Shown here: positions 49,619 through 57,725 of the stretch, in pieces
How positions within the stretch are numbered: position 1 is the stretch's first letter
Layout of the letters: each line of letters opens with the position of its first letter
Origin: Prolixibacteraceae bacterium
Lineage (GTDB): Bacteria > Bacteroidota > Bacteroidia > Bacteroidales > Prolixibacteraceae
Reading direction: 5' to 3'
Assembly (NCBI GenBank): GCA_030602265.1
Contig: JAUWAB010000006.1
Location: 53,143 to 117,142 of the forward strand
DNA length: 64,000 bases
The notes under the pieces: model-generated
What the model saw: only the letters and a program-made list of their open reading frames with translations
Database searches by the model: none
Told to the model about the DNA's origin: nothing
Position numbers and translations under genes: made by a program

Positions 49619-52108
49619 GTGAACAAAAGAATTATAAATACCTTCCTGTTGATTTTTATGGTCGGGAGCCTGTATGCTCAGAGCTTCCCGAAAAAGTCCG
49701 CCTTCATGGCGGAACCGGTGATATGTTTTGCCTCCCCTGAAGTCAGGAAATCCTATGTACCCCCGCCGCGTGAATTTTTGGAACGGTTAAAGTCAACTCA
49801 AAAAGGGGCGGAGATCATTGTGGATTACAAGGGATTTCCCGATAGTGTCAGGGTCGCTTTTGAATATGCGGTATCCATCTGGGAATCACTTCTGTCGTCT
49901 GCAGTCCCTATCTATATTGAAGCCCGTTGGCAGGAGCTGGATAGCAGGGTACTGGCGAACTGTGGTGCAACTGATTTCCTCAGGGACTTCCCCGGCGCTC
50001 CTAATAAGGGTGTTTATTATCCCATTGCCCTTGCTGAAAAACTACAGCGCAAGGAGCTTACCGGTCCTGGAATCCCTGATATGATCGCCAGGTTTAATTC
50101 CACAATGGCCTGGTATACCGGTACCGATGGCAATACCCCGGTCAACCGCTATGATATGGTTTCGACGGTATTGCACGAGATTGCCCACGGATTGGGTTTT
50201 ACCGGTTTCTTTTCTGCCAATGTTTCAAGGTTTACAGGGTCCTTAGGACGGGGTGACGGCATCCCTGCGATCTATGATATTAATGTCCAGGATTTTCAGA
50301 GAAATTACCTCGCAGATGAAAGTATTTATCCCAATCCATCACAGACATTATACAGTGCCCTCATTTCCAGCCAACTGTTCTCCGGTTCTTATCTCGGGTC
50401 CTATTGGAACAAACAAACCCGGCCCAGGTTATACGCTCCGTCGGCATACAATCCGGGATCAAGTATTTACCATTTGAACTCTGCTTCCTATCCATACGGT
50501 AATCCAAATTCTCTGATGACCCACGAAACCGGCAGGGGCCAGGCCATTCATTCACCTGGTCCGCTTGCACTGGGAATGCTGTATGATATGGGGTGGAAAC
50601 ACCTTTTTTTCAATTTTGAGCCACTCAAGGATGTCGAAACAGCAGAAGGCCCCCTGGCCTTTATTGCCGGTGTTGAGAGTGATCTCGGACTCGACCTGTC
50701 GTCTTTCTACCTCTATTATTCTTACGACCGGTTCAAGAATCACAGGGATTCGGTTCTGTTTGTGGCTAATAATCACATGGCAAATTACAGCGCAAACCTG
50801 CTCCCCGTCATCCAGGAAGGAACCATTTCCTATTACCTTGCTGCCAGTGATACCACCGGTAGAGAATTTACCTTTCCGTTCAGCTATCCTGAAAATCTCT
50901 TTCAGGTGAGGATAGGCCGTGACACCATCAAACCGGTAATTACGCATTCTCCGCCTGCTTATGTGCTTTCTACCGATATTTCCTATCTGCTCGAAACGGA
51001 GATTTCAGACAATATCGGTGTCGGAAGTGCAACGGCTATTATCTATCGCGATAATCTTGAGATCGGCAGAAGAGCACTTGAAAAGAGAGAGGGGGATCTC
51101 TATTCTCTGGAATTGTTCCTCTCTGAGTGGGGATTGCAATCGGGGGGCGTGCTCGAATACAGGATCACGGCAACTGATGTTTCAACATCTGAAAATTATT
51201 CCGAATCACCTTCAGGAAGTTCATTTAAAGTAACCGTTGAAAAAATTATGCCGCCCATTTCAGGATATTTTACAGACTTTAGTGGTGGTTCCGCAGATTT
51301 TATTGCAGGTGATTTCCGGATCGGAAGTGCCAAGTTTTTTAATGATCCCGCTCTGTTCAGCCCGACACCCTATCCTAGCCCTGAAAAGGATAACCAGACT
51401 TTTGACCTGATTACCATGCTGAGGTTTCCGATAATAGTCAAAGAGCGCGGAATTATCAGCTTTGATGAAGTGGTCCTTGTTGAACCCGGTGAGAACGGTA
51501 CCCGCTTCGGGGACGATGAATTCTGGGATTATGTAATCGTTGAAGCAACCAGGGATTCCGGTAAAAACTGGCTGCCCCTTATCGACGGTTACGATTCCCG
51601 GGCCAACACAGCCTGGCTCGAACGTTATAACAGCTATATCTCCGGTCAGAATTCCCTGGCTACCGGTACCCGTGATTTATATATCAACCGTCAGTTTACC
51701 CTTACAGACAACGGAAATTTCAAGGCTGGTGACACCATCCTCATTCGGTTCAGGCTATTTTCTGATCCATACGCCAACGGATGGGGATGGGCAATTGATA
51801 ACCTCAGGATACAACAACCGGTCTCCGTGAACCTTGAGAGCACTTTGTCCCCGGGGCACATCCGTTTCTGGCCCAATCCTTTCAGGGATATTCTGAGCTG
51901 GGGATATTCGGCAGATAAACCAACGGCTGCGCTCACGTTTGAAATATTTGACCTTACCGGAAGACTTTTAAAAACCGTAATCCACCGGGACGTATATCCT
52001 GGTATGGAATCCAATGTACCCCTGGATGATATTCCTCCGGGTTTCTGTATTGTTTCCGTGAAAGCAGACCAGGTTCCCGTTACCAGGGTCAAATTGCTCA
52101 GGCAATGA
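49619..52108 (+). CDS. T9SS-sorted metalloprotease-like protein, GTG start
   Basis: An 829-residue exported protein. The GTG at 49619 gives a clean signal peptide (NKRIINTFLLIFMVGSLYAQ) and is preceded by GAAGAGGAAAA; earlier in-frame starts add a non-conserved leader. A zinc-protease motif HEIAHGLGFTGF begins at residue 186. The third ligand is not obvious; the later LMTHETGR is a candidate. The middle (residues ~330-540) has Ig-like or beta domains, then a region of ~200 residues with WGWAIDNLRI. The C-terminus from about residue 750 (RFWPNPFRDILSW, FEIFDLTGRLL, PPGFCIVSV) is a type A T9SS sorting signal. It is predicted to be secreted across the outer membrane by T9SS. Confidence 0.85.
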   Translation: MNKRIINTFLLIFMVGSLYAQSFPKKSAFMAEPVICFASPEVRKSYVPPPREFLERLKSTQKGAEIIVDYKGFPDSVRVAFEYAVSIWESLLSSAVPIYIEARWQELDSRVLANCGATDFLRDFPGAPNKGVYYPIALAEKLQRKELTGPGIPDMIARFNSTMAWYTGTDGNTPVNRYDMVSTVLHEIAHGLGFTGFFSANVSRFTGSLGRGDGIPAIYDINVQDFQRNYLADESIYPNPSQTLYSALISSQLFSGSYLGSYWNKQTRPRLYAPSAYNPGSSIYHLNSASYPYGNPNSLMTHETGRGQAIHSPGPLALGMLYDMGWKHLFFNFEPLKDVETAEGPLAFIAGVESDLGLDLSSFYLYYSYDRFKNHRDSVLFVANNHMANYSANLLPVIQEGTISYYLAASDTTGREFTFPFSYPENLFQVRIGRDTIKPVITHSPPAYVLSTDISYLLETEISDNIGVGSATAIIYRDNLEIGRRALEKREGDLYSLELFLSEWGLQSGGVLEYRITATDVSTSENYSESPSGSSFKVTVEKIMPPISGYFTDFSGGSADFIAGDFRIGSAKFFNDPALFSPTPYPSPEKDNQTFDLITMLRFPIIVKERGIISFDEVVLVEPGENGTRFGDDEFWDYVIVEATRDSGKNWLPLIDGYDSRANTAWLERYNSYISGQNSLATGTRDLYINRQFTLTDNGNFKAGDTILIRFRLFSDPYANGWGWAIDNLRIQQPVSVNLESTLSPGHIRFWPNPFRDILSWGYSADKPTAALTFEIFDLTGRLLKTVIHRDVYPGMESNVPLDDIPPGFCIVSVKADQVPVTRVKLLRQ

Positions 52109-52226
52109 TCTGGTCTGGCACCGGAACGGATTGGTTTGCAGGTCGGATAAAAATGCCCGGACTGTTTTAATTGCTGTTTTTTTTCAGTTTTTTTTATGCT
52201 CTGTCGTTAAAACGATATTTATATAC

Positions 52227-52234
52227 TATATTTG
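52227..52234 (+). promoter_or_regulatory. Putative -7 element of the tyrA-aroF operon
   Basis: TATATTTG (TAnnTTTG), 16 bases upstream of the first ATG of the leader peptide. No clear -33 TTTG is visible. Confidence 0.6.
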
Positions 52235-52249
52235 CCGTCAAATTGAAAG

Positions 52250-52327
52250 ATGATGATCAGCGTAGCAAACAATAACTTTTATTTCTGGTTTTATTACTTC
52301 GGCTCATTTACCGGGACCGGAAGGTAG
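52250..52327 (+). CDS. Aromatic leader peptide of the tyrA-aroF operon
   Basis: A 25-codon ORF that begins with two ATGs (52250 and 52253) and ends at TAG 52325-52327. Residues 10-17 read FYFWFYYF, and another Phe is at 20: five Phe, three Tyr and one Trp in eleven positions. Such density is characteristic of attenuator leader peptides (compare PheL and TrpL). It lies between a promoter-like element and an intrinsic terminator directly upstream of tyrosine-branch and DAHP synthase genes. GAAAG just upstream may serve as a weak ribosome site. The segment CCGGAA at 52317-52322, near the stop codon, can pair with TTCCGG in the terminator 5' arm. The function is inferred from this arrangement. 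Confidence 0.8.
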   Translation: MMISVANNNFYFWFYYFGSFTGTGR

Positions 52328-52360
52328 TTGTTGTGTGCAGGCAAAAGATACTTTACAGAA

Positions 52361-52391
52361 AGGTTCCGGGAAATCCGGGACCTTTTTTTTT
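52361..52391 (+). terminator. Attenuator terminator upstream of tyrA
   Basis: A 9-bp stem AGGTTCCGG (52361-52369) with CCGGGACCT (52375-52383) containing one T-G wobble, a 5-base loop and a T9 tract ending at 52391, 14 bases before the tyrA ATG. Because it precedes the gene on the same strand and follows a leader ORF, it reads as an attenuator rather than an end-of-gene terminator. The upstream metalloprotease gene ends 250 bases earlier. Confidence 0.85.
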
Positions 52392-52405
52392 AAAACCATA
52401 CGAAT

Positions 52406-53302
52406 ATGAATTTGACTATAGTAGGTTTGGGTCTCATTGGCGGATCACTTGCCAGGGATCTCCGGAAAACCGGGTTCGCTACTCAGGTAACTGGTGTCGA
52501 AAATGATCCGCAACATGCAGAGGATGCTCTCCGGCTTGGGATTGCCGATAAGATCCTGCCGATGGCAGAGGCATTGACTGATGCCGATCTGGTTATCGTG
52601 TGCACACCGGTTGACCGAACCGTGGAACTGCTTCCCCTGATACTGGATTCTATTGGAAGTCACACCACGGTAACCGATATGGGTTCGGTAAAGCGCCAGC
52701 TGACCGAAAGTGTAGGACAACATCCGAAAAGAAGAAACTATGTGCCTGCCCACCCAATGGCCGGGACCGAAAATTCTGGTCCTCAGGCATCTCTCGACAA
52801 CCTGTTCCGCGGTAAGATTGCCATTGTTTGCGACCATGAGAAAAGCGGTCCGCAGCATCTTGCCCTGGTCGAAAAAATGTTCCAGGCCATTGGAATGAAT
52901 ATCGCCTATATGACTTCTGACGAGCAGGACCATTCCACCGCTTTTGTGTCACATCTGCCCCATGCGGTGGCTTTTGCCCTGGCAAACGCAGTACAGGACA
53001 AGGCCGACCGGCATATCATTTTCGACCTGGCCAGCGGGGGATTTAATTCCACGGTCAGGCTGGCAAAGAGTTCCGTGTCGATGTGGCATCCCATCTTCGA
53101 ACAAAACAGCGATTACCTGGTTGAATCCCTGAATGCATATATGAAGCATCTGGAGCAGTTCAGGGATGCGATCCAGAACCGCGACAGCCAGCGCCTGGAG
53201 GATCTGATCCGGAGTGCCAACCGCATCCGGGGGATTCTGGAAAATGAAAATCCTGTGTTACGAAAAAATGAAGAAACCATCATTAAATATTATACAACCT
53301 GA
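52406..53302 (+). CDS. tyrA: Prephenate dehydrogenase
   Basis: A 298-residue NAD(P)-dependent enzyme converting prephenate to 4-hydroxyphenylpyruvate for tyrosine. The Rossmann motif IVGLGLIGGSLARDLR at residues 4-19 and conserved PAHPMAGTENSG and SHLPHAVAFALAN segments (with catalytic His) are clear; there is no fused chorismate mutase or ACT domain. It is the first gene behind the attenuator, and aroF starts one base after its stop, so the two are translated in tandem. The start is the ATG at 52406. Confidence 0.96.
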   Translation: MNLTIVGLGLIGGSLARDLRKTGFATQVTGVENDPQHAEDALRLGIADKILPMAEALTDADLVIVCTPVDRTVELLPLILDSIGSHTTVTDMGSVKRQLTESVGQHPKRRNYVPAHPMAGTENSGPQASLDNLFRGKIAIVCDHEKSGPQHLALVEKMFQAIGMNIAYMTSDEQDHSTAFVSHLPHAVAFALANAVQDKADRHIIFDLASGGFNSTVRLAKSSVSMWHPIFEQNSDYLVESLNAYMKHLEQFRDAIQNRDSQRLEDLIRSANRIRGILENENPVLRKNEETIIKYYTT

Positions 53303-53303
53303 A

Positions 53304-54401
53304 ATGGAAAAAAAGTTAGACATCAATCCCATAAAGGAGTGGTTGCCACAATTGAACAATCCGCTCCTGATTGCAGGCCCGTGCAGCCTTGAAAGCGAAC
53401 AGCAGGCAATGGATACGGCAAAACTGCTCGTCAAAGACCATCGTGTGTTCATCTACCGGGGCGGAGTGTGGAAGCCGCGGACCAGACCCGGGACTTTTGA
53501 AGGCGTCGGATCCATCGGGCTTAAATGGCTTACTATGGTCAGAGAGGAAACCGGACTGCCGGTCGGTACCGAGGTAGCTAACGCCCAGCATACGGAGGAA
53601 GCCCTTAAAGCCGGACTGGACGTGCTTTGGATCGGTGCGCGCTCAACGGCCAGCCCTTTTGTTGTGCAGGAGATTGCCGATGTGGTGAAAGGCAGCAATG
53701 CCGTTATCATGGTTAAGAACCCGGTTAATCCCGATGTACAGCTTTGGATGGGGGCCATTGAAAGGATATACCGGGCAGGAATCAAGAATATCGTGGCCAT
53801 TCACCGCGGATTTACCCCTTTCCAGGAGACCAAATACCGGAATTATCCAAACTGGCAGACCGTTATCGAACTTCGCCGCATGATGCCGGAAGTGCCTATT
53901 ATCTGCGACCCAAGCCATATAGCAGGCAAGCGTGAATATCTCTATGAAATCTCCCAGAAAGCCTTTGATATGGGCCTTGAAGGATTAATGCTCGAATCGC
54001 ATATCGATCCGTCCTGTGCCCTTAGCGATAAAGAACAGCAGCTCACTCCGGCAGATCTGGCCAAACTGTTAGACCGACTGGTTATCAGGCACCAGAATGC
54101 GGATAATCCGCAGTTTGAGAATCAGCTGGAAGTCCTCCGTAACCGGATCGATGCACTTGATACCGAATTGCTGGAAGTGCTCTCATCGAGGATGGATATC
54201 GTAAAAGAAATTGGCCTGTACAAAAAGGAGCATAACGTTACCGCCCTTCAGATCAACCGCTGGGCACAGCTTATGGAGAACCGGATTAAAATGGGTGAAA
54301 AGCTCAATCTTAACCGGACATTCACCCAGATCCTGTTTCAGCTGATCCATGAGGACTCCGTACGTATGCAGACCGAGATCATGGACAACGGTGTGCAATA
54401 A
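53304..54401 (+). CDS. aroF: Bifunctional DAHP synthase/chorismate mutase type II
   Basis: A 365-residue fusion. Residues ~1-265 form a type I-beta (KDPG-like) DAHP synthase with LIAGPCSLESEQQA, KPRTRPGTFEGVG, IGARSTASPFVVQ, HRGFTPF and CDPSHIAGKREY; residues ~275-365 form an AroQ-type chorismate mutase (NQLEVLRNRIDALDTELLEV, SRMDIVKEIG). The mutase usually regulates or channels the synthase by sensing prephenate. The ATG at 53304 is preferred over earlier in-frame starts overlapping tyrA. Together with TyrA it controls entry to the shikimate pathway and the Tyr branch, under the aromatic leader upstream. Confidence 0.95.
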   Translation: MEKKLDINPIKEWLPQLNNPLLIAGPCSLESEQQAMDTAKLLVKDHRVFIYRGGVWKPRTRPGTFEGVGSIGLKWLTMVREETGLPVGTEVANAQHTEEALKAGLDVLWIGARSTASPFVVQEIADVVKGSNAVIMVKNPVNPDVQLWMGAIERIYRAGIKNIVAIHRGFTPFQETKYRNYPNWQTVIELRRMMPEVPIICDPSHIAGKREYLYEISQKAFDMGLEGLMLESHIDPSCALSDKEQQLTPADLAKLLDRLVIRHQNADNPQFENQLEVLRNRIDALDTELLEVLSSRMDIVKEIGLYKKEHNVTALQINRWAQLMENRIKMGEKLNLNRTFTQILFQLIHEDSVRMQTEIMDNGVQ

Positions 54402-54525
54402 CTTGGTCTGTTGGATCAGTATTTCTGTTCGGGGCGGGGATCCGTCCTGTGAACGGACCTGACCGGTAACAGCTGGACTTGCCTCCCGTTAGGTTTAAGG
54501 GTTGTCTGGATTCTATAACAGCCCT

Positions 54526-55083
54526 TTAGCCTTCCGCGTTGCCTGGGGGCAGGCTGAGCTTGAACCGCCAGGGTTGGCTTACCCAGGGTTCTCCGGCGTA
54601 AGCTATACCCACCCGTGGATGGGTGGTGTATTCTGCCGGATCAGGATGGTACTCTTCCACCCATATCCGGGGGCTGGTTTCCAGGTTTTCCCCGTAGAAG
54701 GATTTATCCAACTGAAGAATCCTGCCGGTTCTCCCGGGTCCTGAAATATCCTCAATACCCCGGATGAGGACAGCGGAGGCTTCACCTTCGTGACCGGTTA
54801 CGAAATTGAGCATCCAGTACATTCCGTAGATGAGATAGACATAGACCAGTCCACCGTTCCTGAACATTACTTCTGTACGGGGTGTCATGCCTTTACTGGC
54901 ATGGCAGGCCAGGTCATCTGTTCCCCGGTATGCCTCGGTTTCGGAAATCATAAACCTCCGGATACTTCCGTCTGGGAAAATCCTGACAAGATACTTGCCC
55001 AGCAGGCCGGGTGCCACTTCCAGCACATCCCGCCGGAAGAATTCCCCGGTCAGCCTTGTATATTGGATATTAACCGTATTCAT
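54526..55083 (-). CDS. DNA-3-methyladenine glycosylase (AAG/MPG type)
   Basis: A 185-residue base-excision repair enzyme of the AAG family removing alkylated purines. Typical motifs are present: ARDLLGKYLV-like (PGLLGKYLVRI), ISETEAYRGTDDLACHAS with the catalytic Glu, GGLVYVYLIYGMYWMLN, and the C-terminal PRIGI-like HPRVGIAYAGEPW. The length is normal. It is a single gene, 127 bases downstream of yfhO's 3' end region on the opposite side of a short spacer. Confidence 0.94.
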   Translation of the reverse strand: MNTVNIQYTRLTGEFFRRDVLEVAPGLLGKYLVRIFPDGSIRRFMISETEAYRGTDDLACHASKGMTPRTEVMFRNGGLVYVYLIYGMYWMLNFVTGHEGEASAVLIRGIEDISGPGRTGRILQLDKSFYGENLETSPRIWVEEYHPDPAEYTTHPRVGIAYAGEPWVSQPWRFKLSLPPGNAEG

Positions 55084-55210
55084 AAGCTCATGGTCTTAAT
55101 GCCTTCTCACGAAATAAAGAATGGAAGCCTGCTTCAAAGCCTTGTCCGGCATAATGCTAAAATCATGGACATTTCAACAGGTTCCGCTTTAAAAACCAAC
55201 GGTTAAAGGA

Positions 55211-57661
55211 TTACTGCCTTTTCCGGTATGTGGCAAAAAAATAGCCGGCGACAGCCAGGATCAGTAACAGGGATCCGGCAAGAGATACTCGGCTTCCGAT
55301 CCTGAAAGATGCCGGCTCGAAGCGGAATTCCACCGTATGGCTGCCAGCTGGCAGAACCATTGCCCTGAGTATGTAATTTGCCCTGAAATGGGGCTGCTCC
55401 TTCCCGTCCACATACGATTTCCATCCGTCGCGGTAATAGACTTCAGAGAAGACAGCCACCTGTTCGGAGGAAGTTGAATACTGGTATTTCAGATAGTTGG
55501 GCTGGTATTCTGTAAGCATGATCAAGGCAGTTGAATCCGGTGAAAAACTTTTTCCACCGACAAATTGACTGAACCGTTTGTCAACGACTGCAGATCTGAC
55601 CGGGTCTAAACCCTGAAGGGCCTCAATTTCGGTGTCTGCATCGGGGACCAGCTCAACAGAATTGACAAACCAGGCATTGCCAAGTGCCCTGGGATTGATG
55701 ATCGGAGGACTGTTCAGATCATAGATTACATACCGGGTGTTCATCATATTGAGGGCTGTAAGGCCTGAAAATACCTCCCCTTCGGATTGCCCGTTCTGAA
55801 ATCCGGTAATCATTTTTTCAATCTCAGGAGAAAAATGGTGTTCGATCATTTCCTGGTACCGGCGTAGTTTGGCAGCATGATAGCCCCCCACGTTTTTATG
55901 GAAATAGGAAGCACGGGAATCTGCCCAGGTATTCTGTAAAGGTAATACCCTATAGCTCAAATTCTTGTCTTTTAGTATTTCAAGGTCTGCTGTTGTAGGC
56001 TGGAATGCTGAACCTGCTTCCCTGACCGAAACAAAGTTGCTGTTGTTAAAATAACGTTTGTCGACCATCCACAAATCGGCAAGGATGAGAACAGCCAGAC
56101 CGGCAAAAAAGACTTCCGCGCGAAATTTTCTGAGCTGCCAGAGAAGTATGCCACCAGCTGCCAGGGAAATAAATATGAAGGAGCGGATGGCATCTGCCCG
56201 GAGGATGGCCATACGGTCACTATGCACTGCATCGAGCAGCCAGTCCGGATAGGCTCCGTCGAAAGGAGCCGAAAAATCTCCGGCAATCCCGGGTATCAGT
56301 GCCAGTATTAAAGCAATTCCTCCGGTGATGGAAAATGCCCAGATTAATGCTTTTTCAATCTCTTTTCTTCCATACTCTCCGGTCCAGATTTTTTGCAGCC
56401 CCATAAAACCCAGCAATGGCATGGTAAACAAAGCTATGGTCAGGGTCATTTCGGGAGCCCTGAATTTGTTGTACAGGGGAAGATAGTCCAGGAGGAAATC
56501 CGTAAGTGGCATTACATATTTTCCCCATGACAATACCACCGACATAATGGTTGCTGCCACCAGCCACCATTTATCGGCACCCTTGACCAGGAACAGGCCC
56601 AACACAAACAGAAATACTATGATGGCCCCCACATAATACGGGCCGCTCGTAAATGGTTTATCGCCATGGTACATGATGATCTGACCCAGGATCTGCCGTG
56701 GGTTTTCAATCCTGTTTTGCTGCAGGGCCCTGAAACTCTCCGAATCTGTACCAGGATTGGTAGAGTGGCTTCCTCCTTTGAAATTGGGGATCAGCAGGGT
56801 CATGGTTTCGCCTATCCCCTGGCTCCACTGTACCACGTAGTCTTTGTCGAGGCCTGAGGTCTGGTTTTCAGTATTATGGGTAAGTTCTGACTTTCCCCTT
56901 ATGGTCTTCTTTGAATATTCAAAACTGGTATACAGGTACGAAAAATTCACCAGTAATGCCAGAACAGCTCCGGCTGCAAGCAGCCCGGTAGTTTTAAGAA
57001 AGGCCGGAAGTCTGTGTTCCCTTATAGAATAGACCAGCTCTGTAATTCCAAATACGATCAGGGCAAGCAGTCCGTAATAGGTGATCTGCGGGTGGCCTGC
57101 CATGATTTCAAAGGTTAATCCCAGCGAAAAGAGTAATGCCCCTTTCCAAAGGTTGTTGCGGTAAGCCATCAGCATACCGGCAACGACAAACATCAGAAAC
57201 CCGATGGCATAGGCTTTTGAGTTATGTCCTGCCACAATGATAATCAGATGGTAGGATGAAAAGCCAAATGACAAAGCTCCCGCAGCAGATAACCACTTGT
57301 TGATTTTCAGGCTGTTCAGGAGGATGTAAAATCCGATCATATACAGGATCAGCATGGCAGCAGGATGGAAAAGGGCCCTGTAGGCATTTTGGATATAAGT
57401 TAAAAGATTGGAATGATGCACCACTGATATCATATATCCCGGCATGCCCCCAAACATGGAATTGGTCCAGATGGCTTCCTCTCCATTGGCTTTCCGGTAA
57501 TCCATCAACTCTTTCGACATACCGGTGTGGCTCTGTATATCGTGCTGGGAGATTACTTTTCCTTCCAGAAGGGGAAACATGTAGAGGTAAGAAACAACGA
57601 TAAACAGAATGAGAATGATAACATGAAATGAAATATTACCGTTTTTCAATAAATTGCCCAT
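55211..57661 (-). CDS. YfhO family membrane protein
   Basis: An 816-residue polytopic membrane protein of the YfhO family, GT-C-fold-like proteins associated with glycosylation of cell-envelope polymers. About eleven or twelve hydrophobic helices occupy residues 10-520, then a hydrophilic periplasmic domain (residues ~530-780), and one C-terminal helix (SLAGSLLLILAVAGYFFATYRK). The early FPLLEGKVISQHDIQSH and NSMFGGMPGYMIS segments are characteristic. Activity is not established for Bacteroidetes members. It is divergent from the polysaccharide flippase gene, which supports an envelope-glycan role. Confidence 0.88.
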   Translation of the reverse strand: MGNLLKNGNISFHVIILILFIVVSYLYMFPLLEGKVISQHDIQSHTGMSKELMDYRKANGEEAIWTNSMFGGMPGYMISVVHHSNLLTYIQNAYRALFHPAAMLILYMIGFYILLNSLKINKWLSAAGALSFGFSSYHLIIIVAGHNSKAYAIGFLMFVVAGMLMAYRNNLWKGALLFSLGLTFEIMAGHPQITYYGLLALIVFGITELVYSIREHRLPAFLKTTGLLAAGAVLALLVNFSYLYTSFEYSKKTIRGKSELTHNTENQTSGLDKDYVVQWSQGIGETMTLLIPNFKGGSHSTNPGTDSESFRALQQNRIENPRQILGQIIMYHGDKPFTSGPYYVGAIIVFLFVLGLFLVKGADKWWLVAATIMSVVLSWGKYVMPLTDFLLDYLPLYNKFRAPEMTLTIALFTMPLLGFMGLQKIWTGEYGRKEIEKALIWAFSITGGIALILALIPGIAGDFSAPFDGAYPDWLLDAVHSDRMAILRADAIRSFIFISLAAGGILLWQLRKFRAEVFFAGLAVLILADLWMVDKRYFNNSNFVSVREAGSAFQPTTADLEILKDKNLSYRVLPLQNTWADSRASYFHKNVGGYHAAKLRRYQEMIEHHFSPEIEKMITGFQNGQSEGEVFSGLTALNMMNTRYVIYDLNSPPIINPRALGNAWFVNSVELVPDADTEIEALQGLDPVRSAVVDKRFSQFVGGKSFSPDSTALIMLTEYQPNYLKYQYSTSSEQVAVFSEVYYRDGWKSYVDGKEQPHFRANYILRAMVLPAGSHTVEFRFEPASFRIGSRVSLAGSLLLILAVAGYFFATYRKRQ

Positions 57662-57689
57662 AAAACAGAATTTTTCGGATTGAATCAGA

Positions 57690-57697
57690 CAAAAATA
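57690..57697 (-). promoter_or_regulatory. Putative -7 element for yfhO
   Basis: TATTTTTG on the minus strand, 28 bases upstream of the yfhO ATG. Confidence 0.5.
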
Positions 57698-57707
57698 GGG
57701 AATTTAT

Positions 57708-57715
57708 TAGCTTTG
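57708..57715 (+). promoter_or_regulatory. Putative -7 element for the flippase operon
   Basis: TAGCTTTG, only 10 bases upstream of the flippase ATG, implying a very short or absent 5' UTR if used. Confidence 0.4.
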
Positions 57716-57725
57716 AGCCTCGATT

